DNA from: Campylobacterales bacterium | Lineage (GTDB): Bacteria; Campylobacterota; Campylobacteria; Campylobacterales; Sulfurovaceae | Assembly (NCBI GenBank): GCA_014763895.1 | Contig: JACXUM010000008.1 | Span: forward strand, 29,333-93,332 | Direction of reading: 5' to 3' | Length of the DNA: 64,000 bases | Part shown: positions 44,804 through 53,563 of the stretch, in pieces | Position numbering within the stretch: position 1 is the stretch's first letter | How the letters are laid out: each line of letters begins with the position of its first letter | Notes under the pieces: model-generated | The model's database searches: none | Seen by the model: the letters and a program-made list of their open reading frames with translations, nothing else | Told to the model about the DNA's origin: nothing | Made by a program: the position numbers and the translations under genes

Positions 44804-45514
44804 ATGAAATTAATAAAACCCGTAATTGCATGTACGATGGGGGCATTCCTGTTGGCTGGATGCTACAATGAGCCGGGACTTGTTCAGGACAGCAGTTATG
44901 ACCGTACTAAAACCGGTGCCGCAACAGGTGCATTGGCAGGTGCATTGATAGGATACAATACCCAAGGTCATCATAAAGGCCAAAGAGCGCTAATTGGGGG
45001 ACTTCTTGGGGCTGCTGTAGGCGGAGCGATCGGTTATAGTATGGATCAACAAGCCAATGAAGTTGCCCGTGCCCTTGGAACTGGCGTAGATAATGATCCT
45101 TTGGCTGCTCTGGATCCACGAAGAGACATTATCGTTTCAAAAGCAAGAGACCATGTGAAAATTATTTTCAGAGACCGCATGATGTTTGCAACCGATTCTT
45201 CAACATTGCAACCAAATGCACGCTACAAAGTGGAAAAAATCGCAAGACTACTCGAACGTTATCCACAAACGATTGTAGGGGTAGCAGGATTTACCGATAC
45301 TCAAGGGAGTTACGAATATAACAAAGGCCTCTCACAAAGAAGAGCAGCAACGGTTGCCAATATCCTATCTGTAAACGGTAGACCATATACAAAAGGATGT
45401 TCATACGAGAAAGCAATCGCTCCTAATGATACTGCGCAAAATCGTGCACTCAACAGACGTGTAGAAGTTTATCTCTATGGAGATAGAAGTAGAATGGGAG
45501 ATCCTTGCTATTGA
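44804..45514 (+). CDS. OmpA-domain lipoprotein with glycine zipper
   Basis: 236 aa. Signal and lipobox FLLAGC; glycine-zipper pair TGAATGALAGALIGYNTQGH and KGQRALIGGLLGAAVGGAIG near residues 35-80; then a C-terminal OmpA/Pal-like peptidoglycan-binding domain (about 120-230) with VGVAGFTDTQGSYEYNKGLS, QRRAATVANIL and ALNRRVEVYL. It anchors the outer membrane to peptidoglycan. It begins 25 bases after the related smaller gene; both are co-transcribed. Confidence 0.93.
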   Translation: MKLIKPVIACTMGAFLLAGCYNEPGLVQDSSYDRTKTGAATGALAGALIGYNTQGHHKGQRALIGGLLGAAVGGAIGYSMDQQANEVARALGTGVDNDPLAALDPRRDIIVSKARDHVKIIFRDRMMFATDSSTLQPNARYKVEKIARLLERYPQTIVGVAGFTDTQGSYEYNKGLSQRRAATVANILSVNGRPYTKGCSYEKAIAPNDTAQNRALNRRVEVYLYGDRSRMGDPCY

Positions 45515-45542
45515 TAGCAACTCTCCTTTGGAGGGGATAAGA

Positions 45543-45956
45543 TTATTTTAAAGTATCAAGCTTTTTTTTGGCATCTTCAGCATTAAGGGAACCGCCAAAA
45601 TAGCCGGTTTCTGTCTCATTGATTGTTTTTAAAAGCTTTTGCTTAAACTCATCTCCACGGATTCTTTCTTTAACAAACCGTTTCATTTCATCAAAATCAG
45701 GGAAAAGTTCTAAAAACTCTTTTTTTAACTTACTTTTTTGCCATGCTTCAATCTGAGTTTTTTCATCAACATCACTCAATACCAGAATATCTCTGCCAAT
45801 ACTGTCTTTCTCTTGATATTTATCATATTGATGCTCAATTCTAAAACTTTGATTGCTCAATTTATCATCTTCTTTTTGCAAATCACCAAGAAAGTTAATA
45901 ATAAAATAAATAAATGCCAAACCCACTGCTACATATAAGATAAATGTTTTATCCAT
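45543..45956 (-). CDS. Hypothetical membrane-anchored protein
   Basis: 137 aa. One N-terminal helix (MDKTFILYVAVGLAFIYFII) and then a charged, mostly helical cytoplasmic domain (ELFPDFDEMKRFVKERIRGD, TETGYFGGSLNAEDAKKKLD). No family recognised; Campylobacterota-type. Convergent with the OmpA-like gene, and separated from the integrase by 65 bases. Confidence 0.72.
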   Translation of the reverse strand: MDKTFILYVAVGLAFIYFIINFLGDLQKEDDKLSNQSFRIEHQYDKYQEKDSIGRDILVLSDVDEKTQIEAWQKSKLKKEFLELFPDFDEMKRFVKERIRGDEFKQKLLKTINETETGYFGGSLNAEDAKKKLDTLK

Positions 45957-46021
45957 TTTCTATCCTCTCTCCCGACCTTTCGGCTGCGAATTTATATATT
46001 ATACAACATTTCCATAATATT

Positions 46022-47197
46022 TTAAAACTGGAACAATGAGATCGCTTCTTTCACTTCATACGGTGCATTATGCTGATCCTGGTGTGTTTCTGCCAAACTC
46101 CTAAACGTACCCCTGAAGCTGTGCATTGTCTGTTTAAGTCCTTTGGCTGCATCGTTGTAACCTAATGTCCTGAGAGCCTTGTTCCCGCTCTCTTTGTTGA
46201 TCGGCTTCCCGTCTATGGAGAAAATATACTCACTCCATCCGCTGATAGGTTTCAGCTCCTCCAGGACTGCCATAGCCTGATCTACCAAAGGCATAGTAAA
46301 ATCGTTGAGGTTCTGATCTTTGACTTTCATCTGTTCACGGGGGATAGTGATCGTTTTGTTCTCAAAGTCCACATACTCCCATTTAAGCGTTACCAATGTT
46401 GAAGCCCTCAGCATTGTATAGGTAACGAATTGCAGGGCAGCTCTAACAACCGTGTTACCTGTATAGCCGTCAATGTCGCTGAGCAACTTACCTAATAACT
46501 TCTCATCTGTGATCTTGTCGATATGCTTCACTTTTGGAGACGGCAGCACCTCATCACTGATATTCTCGATAATATTATTCTCGCAATAGCCGCTGGTAAC
46601 GGCAAAAAGCCAAACACGCCCTAAAAACTGTTTCAATCTCTTAGCGCTGTATTCTGTCTCTTTTGCTTTTTCCTTAAGAAGATCGGTGATCTGATGGTGT
46701 TTTATATGACTGATAGGAGTCGAAGAAAGTATCTTACCTTTTGGGGTACTTTCACTAAATGCAGGTAAAAGATTATTATAGAGTAACGCCCGTGTTTTAC
46801 GTGCCGTGTAATCCGTCACTTTTTTATCGTGTAGTTCCAACCACTCATCTACTACCAGGTGAAGCTGTGTTTTTTGATCAAACTCGGTGTTTTGCTTCTC
46901 TTCTTTTCGTTGCAGCTTTCTGACTTTTTTCTCTGCAAGAGGATCCATGCCTTGGCTGATCTCTCTTTTCACCCTTAACGCTTCTTCTCGTGCTTCTTTG
47001 AGAGTCATAACCGGGTATATGCCTAAGCTTATCTCTTTACGTGCTGCATCTATCTGATAATCAAGCTTCCAGCTCTTTGTACCTTTTGGATTTACGATGA
47101 GGTAAAGACCTCCACCATCATGGAGTTTATACTTTTTTTCTCTTGGTTTGGCTTTCTGAACTTCTTTATCACTGAGGGGTGTCGCTATACGTGGCAT
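46022..47197 (-). CDS. Tyrosine-type integrase, C-terminus lost (P4-like)
   Basis: 391 aa. N-terminal arm-binding domain (DUF4102: KLHDGGGLYLIVNPKGTKSW) and core-binding region; catalytic Arg in MLRASTLVTLKWEYVD, and H-S-F-R in MHSFRGTFRSLAETHQ. It ends EAISLFQF directly after this, where relatives continue for 30-50 residues containing the last His/Trp box and the nucleophilic Tyr. The protein is therefore catalytically dead as it stands. It lies 217 bases from the tRNA-Leu 3' end and is transcribed away from it, as for elements integrated in tRNA-Leu. The rest of the element is gone: the next gene is chromosomal-type. A remnant or recent truncation. Confidence 0.88.
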   Translation of the reverse strand: MPRIATPLSDKEVQKAKPREKKYKLHDGGGLYLIVNPKGTKSWKLDYQIDAARKEISLGIYPVMTLKEAREEALRVKREISQGMDPLAEKKVRKLQRKEEKQNTEFDQKTQLHLVVDEWLELHDKKVTDYTARKTRALLYNNLLPAFSESTPKGKILSSTPISHIKHHQITDLLKEKAKETEYSAKRLKQFLGRVWLFAVTSGYCENNIIENISDEVLPSPKVKHIDKITDEKLLGKLLSDIDGYTGNTVVRAALQFVTYTMLRASTLVTLKWEYVDFENKTITIPREQMKVKDQNLNDFTMPLVDQAMAVLEELKPISGWSEYIFSIDGKPINKESGNKALRTLGYNDAAKGLKQTMHSFRGTFRSLAETHQDQHNAPYEVKEAISLFQF

Positions 47198-47231
47198 AGT
47201 CCTATCTTTGTCTATTTTTTAGCAGGGTGGG

Positions 47232-47278
47232 AAGAGGGGTAAGAAAATCGAACCAAGCCAAAATTCAAAACCCCTCTT
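47232..47278. repeat. Inverted repeat upstream of the integrase
   Basis: AAGAGGGGT (47232-47240) and ACCCCTCTT (47270-47278), with a further CCCCTCT copy at about 47283-47289. Possible integrase or excisionase arm sites; unproven. Confidence 0.4.
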
Positions 47279-47315
47279 TAAGCCCCTCTAAAAATTATAG
47301 CTTCAGTTGAATTAA

Positions 47316-47405
47316 GTTAGACTGTGTTAAATTAACAATAGGTTTTAATGATCGTGTTTTAGGGAGTTTGTTAAGAATTTTTAGGTTTTGTTAGATTGTG
47401 TAAAT
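47316..47405. repeat. Pair of imperfect direct repeats next to tRNA-Leu
   Basis: GTTAGACTGTGTTAAAT at 47316-47332 and GTTAGATTGTGTAAAT at 47390-47405, differing by one substitution and one deleted base. They lie between the integrase and tRNA-Leu, where arm-type or attachment-site repeats are expected. Confidence 0.45.
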
Positions 47406-47413
47406 ATGTAAGA

Positions 47414-47498
47414 TGGTGCGGATGAGAGGACTCGAACCTCCACACCGTAAGGCACTAGATCCTAAGTCTAGCGTGTCTGCCAATTTCACCACATCCGC
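47414..47498 (-). tRNA. tRNA-Leu (UAG)
   Basis: 85 nt with CCA encoded. Acceptor GCGGATG/CATCCGC, class II variable arm, anticodon TAG in GACTTAGGATC. Likely integration target of the neighbouring element. Confidence 0.95.
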
Positions 47499-47514
47499 AT
47501 GTGATTCTTAAAAG

Positions 47515-47591
47515 TGGTACGTCCGTCAGGATTCGAACCTGAGACCGCTCGCTTAGAAGGCGAGTGCTCTATCCAGCTGAGCTACGAACGC
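47515..47591 (-). tRNA. tRNA-Arg (UCU)
   Basis: 77 nt with CCA. Anticodon TCT in GCCTTCTAAGC. The acceptor stem pairs as GCGTTCG/CGGACGT, so the first pair is G1-U72, unusual; discriminator A. Confidence 0.93.
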
Positions 47592-47620
47592 ATCAATATA
47601 ATTAAACTTTTTTCTCTCGA

Positions 47621-47697
47621 TGGTACGCCAGAGAGGACTCGAACCCCTAACCCTCAGATCCGAAGTCTGATGCTCTATCCAATTGAGCTACTAGCGC
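47621..47697 (-). tRNA. tRNA-Arg (UCG)
   Basis: 77 nt with CCA. Anticodon TCG in the loop CTTCGGA. Acceptor GCGCTAG/CTGGCGT, again with G1-U72. T-stem AGGGG/CCTCT contains a G-U pair. Confidence 0.92.
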
Positions 47698-47726
47698 TTC
47701 TTCTTTAGGCGGTTCATAATCATTAA

Positions 47727-47803
47727 TGGGGTGGACGACGGGGCTCGAACCCGCGACACCCAGTGCCACAAACTGGTGCTCTACCAACTGAACTACGTCC
47801 ACC
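47727..47803 (-). tRNA. tRNA-His (GUG)
   Basis: 77 nt counting the extra 5' G (G-1) paired with C73, the histidine identity element. Acceptor GTGGACG/CGTCCAC; anticodon GTG in GTTTGTGGCAC. Confidence 0.95.
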
Positions 47804-47850
47804 ATCTATTGGTTTTCTAATTATATTGTATTTTAAAGATCTAAATTAAT

Positions 47851-47926
47851 GGTCGGAGTGAAAGGACTCGAACCTTCGACCCCCTGGTCCCAAACCAGGT
47901 GCGCTACCAGACTGCGCTACACTCCG
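47851..47926 (-). tRNA. tRNA-Pro (UGG)
   Basis: 76 nt with CCA. Acceptor CGGAGTG/CACTCCG, anticodon TGG in GGTTTGGGACC. Most upstream of the five-tRNA cluster. Confidence 0.95.
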
Positions 47927-48086
47927 TTCGCCTGAAAAAGGACTGCAATTATAATCAAAAGAAAATGATTTGTCAATAGAAAAAAGAGAGAAAATCACAT
48001 TTTTTCATTTTTTAGTGTTTTAGAGGGGTACTTTAACCCTTAAAGAGTATAATGGTTGGTCAATATATGCATGGAGAAGTTGGTAA

Positions 48087-49532
48087 ATGAATGACCTATT
48101 TGAACAGATCAACGGTTTTTTAGCCTCATTTTTCTTTTTTGATATTTTCGGAGGAAAAGTAGAAGGCGGAGGAATGCCTTTCATTGTGGCATGGCTTATC
48201 ATCGGGGGCGTCTTCCTTACTTTCCGATTTGGTTTTATCAATGTACGTATGTTCTCTCATGCATTCAAGATCCTGACGGGAAAATATAAAACTGCCGATG
48301 ATATTGGAGAGATCACTCCCTTTCAATCCTTAAGTGCCGCCCTTTCAGCAACTGTTGGTCTTGGAAATATCGCCGGTGTGGCTATCGCGATCTCTATAGG
48401 CGGTCCTGGAGCTACATTTTGGATGATCCTGGCAGGATTTTTCGGGATGACACTCAAATTTACCGAGGTGACACTGGCCCAGATCTACCGGCAAAAACGT
48501 CCTGACGGGCATATTATGGGCGGGGCAATGCAATACCTTTCCAAAGGATTGGCTTCCAAAGGCTATGCCAAAACTGGTAGTATCCTGGCTTCTATTTTCG
48601 CTTTTTTGGCCATAGGCGGCTCTCTGGGAGCAGGGAATGCCTTTCAAACTTCACAGGCTCTGGGAGCACTCAAAGAACGCATAGATCTCTTTGATGGTTA
48701 TCCTGTTATCTTTGGCCTGATTATGGCTACCATTGTAGGTTTTGTTATCATAGGGGGAATCAAACGTATCGCACAGACTGCCGAAAAGATCGTTCCCTTG
48801 ATGGTATTTGTCTATCTGAGTGCATCTTTGTGGATCCTGATTGTACATGCTTCTGCACTTCCTCATGCAATCTCACTCATTTTTCAAGAAGCATTTGCAC
48901 CGACAGCGGTTGCGGGAGGCATGATAGGTGTACTCGTACAGGGGTTTAAAAGGGCTGCATTCTCCAGCGAAGCAGGAATCGGTTCAGCGGCTATCGTGCA
49001 CTCCACTGCCTCAGTCAAATACCCGGTTAGACAGGGAATGGTAGCACTTTATGAACCCTTTATCGATACGATCGTTATTTGTACGATGACAGCCCTTGTG
49101 ATCGTTACAACGGGAGTTTATGATCCAAGTGGTGAATTTGCAAATCTTGTAGCTACCAAGCAGGGGGCTGCTCTTACGGCTGCAGCCTATGGAACGGTCA
49201 TTTCATGGTTCCCGATAATCTTATCTTTCTCTATCGTTCTTTTCGCGTTCAGTACGATGATCTCCTGGTCTTACTACGGAGAGCGTTCATGGACCTATCT
49301 CTTCGGGGAAAAATATACGATCGTGTACAAACTGATCTTTGTGATCTTCACGGTATTGGCATCTGTCACCTCTGCTTCAGCACTGCTTGATTTTTCAGAT
49401 TTGCTAATCTTGGGAATGGCATTGCCTAACCTCATAGGACTTTACCTACTTCAAGGCGATGTGAAGGCAAACCTGGATCTTTACATGAAAAAGCTGAAAA
49501 ACGGGGATTTGGACAGAGAGGTCATTGCTTAA
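48087..49532 (+). CDS. Sodium:alanine/glycine symporter (AGCS family)
   Basis: 481 aa, about 10-11 membrane helices. Imports small neutral amino acids with Na+. The family signature appears as SAALSATVGLGNIAGVAIAI with GGPGATFWMILAGFFG (residues about 85-120), and GSLGAGNAFQTSQAL, GFKRAAFSSEAGIGSAAI and FAFSTMISWSYYGERSW are the remaining AGCS motifs. Stand-alone gene after the tRNA cluster, with a terminator shared with purM. Confidence 0.93.
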   Translation: MNDLFEQINGFLASFFFFDIFGGKVEGGGMPFIVAWLIIGGVFLTFRFGFINVRMFSHAFKILTGKYKTADDIGEITPFQSLSAALSATVGLGNIAGVAIAISIGGPGATFWMILAGFFGMTLKFTEVTLAQIYRQKRPDGHIMGGAMQYLSKGLASKGYAKTGSILASIFAFLAIGGSLGAGNAFQTSQALGALKERIDLFDGYPVIFGLIMATIVGFVIIGGIKRIAQTAEKIVPLMVFVYLSASLWILIVHASALPHAISLIFQEAFAPTAVAGGMIGVLVQGFKRAAFSSEAGIGSAAIVHSTASVKYPVRQGMVALYEPFIDTIVICTMTALVIVTTGVYDPSGEFANLVATKQGAALTAAAYGTVISWFPIILSFSIVLFAFSTMISWSYYGERSWTYLFGEKYTIVYKLIFVIFTVLASVTSASALLDFSDLLILGMALPNLIGLYLLQGDVKANLDLYMKKLKNGDLDREVIA

Positions 49533-49565
49533 TCATTTGATAAAAAAGAAGAGGTATTTATTCAA

Positions 49566-49585
49566 CGGGGAGTGGATTTTCCCCG
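49566..49585. terminator. Shared terminator between the symporter and purM
   Basis: CGGGGA-8 nt-TCCCCG lies between the two converging genes. Confidence 0.55.
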
Positions 49586-49607
49586 AAGAATATAATATTT
49601 AGGAAGG

Positions 49608-50603
49608 CTAGATCAGTTCCACGCCTTTGGTACCTTCAGCAAGCTCACCGATCACATAACCATCAGTACCTGCCAGGACTGTTTCCACGTCCTGCGGCTC
49701 TACAACCCAGATCATTCCCACACCCATATTGAAAGCCCTGTACATTTCATCTTCATCCACATGTTTGGCCATAAAATCAAAGATTGGAAGGATACGGATA
49801 GATGATTTGTTTACTACGGCTTTAATACCTTCTGGAAGTACCCTAGGAAGGTTTTCCACAATCCCTCCCCCGGTAATATGCGCCAGGGCTTTGATGTATG
49901 GTTTATTGGCTTTAAACTCTTTAACGTAGATACGCGTAGGTTCCAAGAGCGTTTCAACCAACGGCTTGCCTTCAAATTCTGAATCCAAGCTCATTCCTAG
50001 TTTATCAAAAAAGAGTTTTCTTACCAGAGAATACCCGTTTGAATGAACGCCTGAACTTGGCAATGCGATCAATACCTGTCCCGCTTTTACATTGCTTACT
50101 GTATCCATCTCGCTTCGTTCTGCGATCCCCACGGCAAATCCTGCAAGATCGAAATCATCTTCACTGTACATCCCGGGCATTTCAGCCGTTTCTCCGCCTA
50201 CCAATGCACACTCTGCCCTTCTGCATCCTTCAGCGATACCTGCAACCACCGCCTGGGCATTTTGCGGAACCAGTTTTCCTGTTGCGTAATAATCCAAGAA
50301 GAACATCGGCGTTCCCATATTGCAGATCAGATCGTTCACGCACATCGCAACCAGGTCGATACCTACCGTGTCAAATTTTCCGCTCTCGATCGCTATTTTC
50401 AGTTTTGTTCCTACCCCGTCTGTAGCAGAGAGGATAACCGGCTCTTTATACCCTGCAGGCAATGCATAAGCACCTGCAAAAGATCCGATTCCCCCGATCA
50501 CATTGCGATCAAACGTTGATTTGACATCGCTTTTGATCGCTTCTACAAATGCATTTCCCGCATCGATATCCACTCCGGCATCTTTATATGAAATATTTGA
50601 CAT
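49608..50603 (-). CDS. purM: Phosphoribosylformylglycinamidine cyclo-ligase
   Basis: 331 aa. AIR synthetase of purine synthesis, ATP-dependent. The start is ATG 50601-50603 (MSNISYKDAGVDIDAGNAFV); the motifs SATDGVGTKLKIAIESGKFD, DLVAMCVNDLICNMGTPMFF, LVGGETAEMPGMYSEDDFDL and SSGVHSNGYSLVRKLF are those of PurM. It follows the small DUF2892 gene by 1 base. Confidence 0.98.
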   Translation of the reverse strand: MSNISYKDAGVDIDAGNAFVEAIKSDVKSTFDRNVIGGIGSFAGAYALPAGYKEPVILSATDGVGTKLKIAIESGKFDTVGIDLVAMCVNDLICNMGTPMFFLDYYATGKLVPQNAQAVVAGIAEGCRRAECALVGGETAEMPGMYSEDDFDLAGFAVGIAERSEMDTVSNVKAGQVLIALPSSGVHSNGYSLVRKLFFDKLGMSLDSEFEGKPLVETLLEPTRIYVKEFKANKPYIKALAHITGGGIVENLPRVLPEGIKAVVNKSSIRILPIFDFMAKHVDEDEMYRAFNMGVGMIWVVEPQDVETVLAGTDGYVIGELAEGTKGVELI

Positions 50604-50604
50604 G

Positions 50605-50817
50605 TTATGATTCCTTTTCTTGACTTTCACAGGATGGAAAGATTTTTTTGAGGATAATCAAACTCGGACAAAAACCTGTTATTCCTGCTATCAACAGCAT
50701 CAGCATCATTGCCAACTGTAAAAGAAATGCCGCCTTGAGCATACCCATTCCGGCTAGTCCCATGACAAAGCCCAGGATAATCGCTTGAATGATGCGTTGT
50801 ATTTTTTCGGCACACAT
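50605..50817 (-). CDS. DUF2892-type small membrane protein
   Basis: 70 aa. Two predicted helices (AIILGFVMGLAGMGMLKAAF and LLQLAMMLMLLIAGITGFCP) and CPSLIILKKIFPSC with two Cys, as in the YgaP-like membrane domain that is often linked to rhodanese. Here the rhodanese domain is absent. It precedes purM by 1 base and so may be translationally linked. Role unknown; sulfide or sulfur handling is possible. Confidence 0.75.
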   Translation of the reverse strand: MCAEKIQRIIQAIILGFVMGLAGMGMLKAAFLLQLAMMLMLLIAGITGFCPSLIILKKIFPSCESQEKES

Positions 50818-50944
50818 GCTTATTCCCCTGTGAAAAATTTAAAGTATTATATCAAAAACTTTATATACTATCCCGACCTTCAAAAGACAAATCCAAAAAT
50901 ATGCCCTGCTAACGCTTCAATAGGCAATAAATAAACCGGTTACA

Positions 50945-51259
50945 TTATGAATGAAGCTTCCGTCCCAATTTGCCTTCAACAGCCCCAACCTTTTTTTGCA
51001 ATCTTCCGACATCTCCTGTACGATAGTCTATCTTGATCGTACTATAGATACGCTCACAATCCTTTTGCAACTCCTTATAGGCTTCGTTGACAACAGCTAA
51101 AACCTCTTCTACGCTCTCTCCCTCTATGATCGTACCCATAGGGGTCAGCTGATAAGGCAAACCGCTTTTATCAACGATATCCAATACTCTGGCTACAAAA
51201 GCGCTTTTACTCTGCGTTTTTTCTGTAGGGAACATCGCAAACTCTACCAGTGCAGACAT
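50945..51259 (-). CDS. MTH1187/YkoF-type (DUF77) thiamine-binding protein
   Basis: 104 aa. Start ATG 51257-51259 (MSALVEFAMFPTEKTQSKSA) with AGGAGT at good spacing. The pattern YQLTPMGTIIEGESVEEVL is the DUF77 signature; members form ferredoxin-like dimers or tetramers that bind thiamine or hydroxymethylpyrimidine. Divergent to the small lipoprotein gene. Substrate unknown in this lineage. Confidence 0.85.
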   Translation of the reverse strand: MSALVEFAMFPTEKTQSKSAFVARVLDIVDKSGLPYQLTPMGTIIEGESVEEVLAVVNEAYKELQKDCERIYSTIKIDYRTGDVGRLQKKVGAVEGKLGRKLHS

Positions 51260-51301
51260 ACTAACTCCTTCATTTTTATAGATCAATGGCTATAATACCT
51301 T

Positions 51302-51523
51302 ATGAAGTCTAAAAAATTTCTACTTATTTTGGCACTTATGGGAATACATGGGTGTTCAAGCGATTATGACCCATTTCTAAAGTCTCTTAGACAATCTCGT
51401 TCGGATTTTCACGCCACAGAACAGAAACCTTTGCATCCCAATGACCCATTCATAGCAATTTACAAAACATCCGATACGACCATTAGTCTTGGCAATAAAC
51501 TTCGCTTTAAAAAACAATTTTAA
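51302..51523 (+). CDS. Small hypothetical lipoprotein
   Basis: 73 aa. Signal MKSKKFLLILALMGIHGC has a lipobox ending G-I-H-G-C; the mature protein CSSDYDPFLKSLRQ has no recognised family. Divergent to the thiamine-binding protein gene; followed by the typA terminator. Confidence 0.65.
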   Translation: MKSKKFLLILALMGIHGCSSDYDPFLKSLRQSRSDFHATEQKPLHPNDPFIAIYKTSDTTISLGNKLRFKKQF

Positions 51524-51610
51524 AATCATTTTTTGTTCAATAGATAGCAAAATAATGGAATAAAATTTTAAGAGTTTTGATAGAAAGAGTGATATGTATA
51601 AAATAATGCT

Positions 51611-51635
51611 TAGCAGGAAAAGGTATCTCCTGCTA
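51611..51635 (-). terminator. typA terminator hairpin
   Basis: TAGCAGGA-9 nt-TCCTGCTA, 8 bp perfect arms, 12 bases after the typA stop; the following minus-strand sequence is T-rich only in part. Confidence 0.55.
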
Positions 51636-51646
51636 AAAATGTAGAA

Positions 51647-53464
51647 TTATTTTTCGTTTTTCTTATCTCTTTGAAGACGTTTTCTCATGGCTGGATCAAG
51701 ATATTTTTTACGGATACGGATACTCTCTGGTGTTACTTCTACCAATTCGTCATCTTCGATCCACTCCATCGCCGACTCAAGCGTGACCGGTCTTGGCGGG
51801 ATCAATTTGATCGCCTCGTCCGCACCGCTTGTTCGCATGTTTGTCAACTGTTTACCTTTGAGCGGGTTCACTTCAAGGTCTCCAGGCCTTGAAGACTCGC
51901 CAATAACCATTCCGTTATACACTTTATCCTGAGGCTTGATGAACATAACCCCTCTGGCTTGAAGGTTAAAGATAGAGAAGGCAACTGCCTCTCCATCATC
52001 CATAGAGACCAATGCGCCAGGCGTACGGCTCTCAACTGTACCAGAATACGATCTATATTCCAAGTAAGAGTGGTTCATGATCCCTTCGCCTTTCGTATCT
52101 GTCAAGAATTCATTTCTAAATCCGATCAAACCGCGTGCCGGTATCTCGAACTCAAGTCTGACTGTACCATCAGGCATCGGTGCGAGTGAAGTCATCTCTG
52201 CTTTTCTTTTACCCAGTTTTTCGATCGCTACACCTTGAAACTCTTCAGGTACATCAACAACCAAATGCTCAAACGGCTCCATTTTGATACCGTTTTCCTC
52301 TTTGATCACAACTTCCGGTCTTGCAAGAAGGAACTCAAATCCTTCTCTTCTCATATTTTCAGCCAAAATACCGATCTGAAGCTCACCACGGCCTGAAACC
52401 TTGAAAGAGGCATCTCCCATCGGCTCCATTCTCATCGCAATATTGGTCTCCATCTCTTTTGCAAGTCTTTCTCTGATCTTATTGGAAGTAACATGTTTTC
52501 CTTCTGTTCCCGCCAACGGCCCGTCATTAACCGAGAAGATAACGGAAAGTGTCGGCTCTTCGACGTGCATTGGATCAAGCGGTACTGGATTTGAGGAGTC
52601 ACAGATACTATCTCCCACATCGATATCCGAGAATCCTGCGATCGCTACGATATCCCCTGCTTCTGCCTCAGTGATGTCTATTCTCTCAAGCCCTTTAAAC
52701 CCAATCAGTTTACTGATACGGCCCTTTGACTTCTCTCCTGACGCTTTGACCAATGCAAACTCATCACCTTTTCTCACTTTTCCGTTAAAAATACGAGCGA
52801 TACCGATACGTCCTACAAAGTTGTCATTGTCAAGCGTAAAAACTTGGGCCTGAGTAAACTCTTCGGCTGAACCTGTCGGATAGGGAACGTGCTCCAAAAT
52901 CGCTTCAAAAAGCGGTGTCATGTCTTTATTTTCATCTTCCATGTTCCACTTGGCATAACCGTTTCTTGCTGCAGCGTACAATACCGGAAATTCAAGCTGC
53001 TGTTCATTTGCATCCAAAGCAACCAAGAGATCGAATACCTCATCCATTACCCTGTCCGGCTCTGCCGCTTCTTTGTCGATCTTGTTGATCACAACGACCG
53101 GGATCAATCCCAGTTCGATCGCTTTTTTAAGAACGAATTTTGTCTGAGGCATAACACCCTCTTGTGCATCTACAAGGAGCAATACGCCATCCACCATCTT
53201 CAAAACACGCTCAACCTCTCCACCAAAATCGGCGTGGCCCGGAGTGTCGATAATATTAATCTTGTGATCTCCATAGGTGATGGCCGTATTTTTGGAAAGA
53301 ATCGTGATCCCTCTTTCTTTTTCGATACTGTTGCTGTCCATCGCTCTTTCCTGGACTTCCTGGTGCGCTGCGAACGTACCGCTTTGCTGAAGCAACTTAT
53401 CTACCAATGTCGTTTTACCGTGGTCAACGTGTGCGATAACGGCAATATTTTTGATTTTTTGCAT
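51647..53464 (-). CDS. typA: Ribosome-associated translational GTPase TypA/BipA
   Basis: 605 aa. Elongation-factor-like GTPase with a role in ribosome assembly and stress. The start is ATG 53462-53464 ([20 protein letters not shown]). G-domain motifs: [31 protein letters not shown] and [15 protein letters not shown]; the C-terminal BipA-specific region contains [20 protein letters not shown] and [20 protein letters not shown]. Confidence 0.97.
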   Translation of the reverse strand: MQKIKNIAVIAHVDHGKTTLVDKLLQQSGTFAAHQEVQERAMDSNSIEKERGITILSKNTAITYGDHKINIIDTPGHADFGGEVERVLKMVDGVLLLVDAQEGVMPQTKFVLKKAIELGLIPVVVINKIDKEAAEPDRVMDEVFDLLVALDANEQQLEFPVLYAAARNGYAKWNMEDENKDMTPLFEAILEHVPYPTGSAEEFTQAQVFTLDNDNFVGRIGIARIFNGKVRKGDEFALVKASGEKSKGRISKLIGFKGLERIDITEAEAGDIVAIAGFSDIDVGDSICDSSNPVPLDPMHVEEPTLSVIFSVNDGPLAGTEGKHVTSNKIRERLAKEMETNIAMRMEPMGDASFKVSGRGELQIGILAENMRREGFEFLLARPEVVIKEENGIKMEPFEHLVVDVPEEFQGVAIEKLGKRKAEMTSLAPMPDGTVRLEFEIPARGLIGFRNEFLTDTKGEGIMNHSYLEYRSYSGTVESRTPGALVSMDDGEAVAFSIFNLQARGVMFIKPQDKVYNGMVIGESSRPGDLEVNPLKGKQLTNMRTSGADEAIKLIPPRPVTLESAMEWIEDDELVEVTPESIRIRKKYLDPAMRKRLQRDKKNEK

Positions 53465-53563
53465 AAATTTTCCTAAAAATGGGAAACTATTCCCATTATA
53501 TTTTTCGCGAATTATATCCAAAACTTACTATGTATAAGATTTACCGAGAAATTTTCCTCTGTT

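Noticed and set aside
47232..47405. A complete prophage or ICE attachment pair around the truncated integrase
   Set aside because: No second copy of the tRNA-Leu 3' end is seen on the far side of the integrase, and no cargo genes exist.
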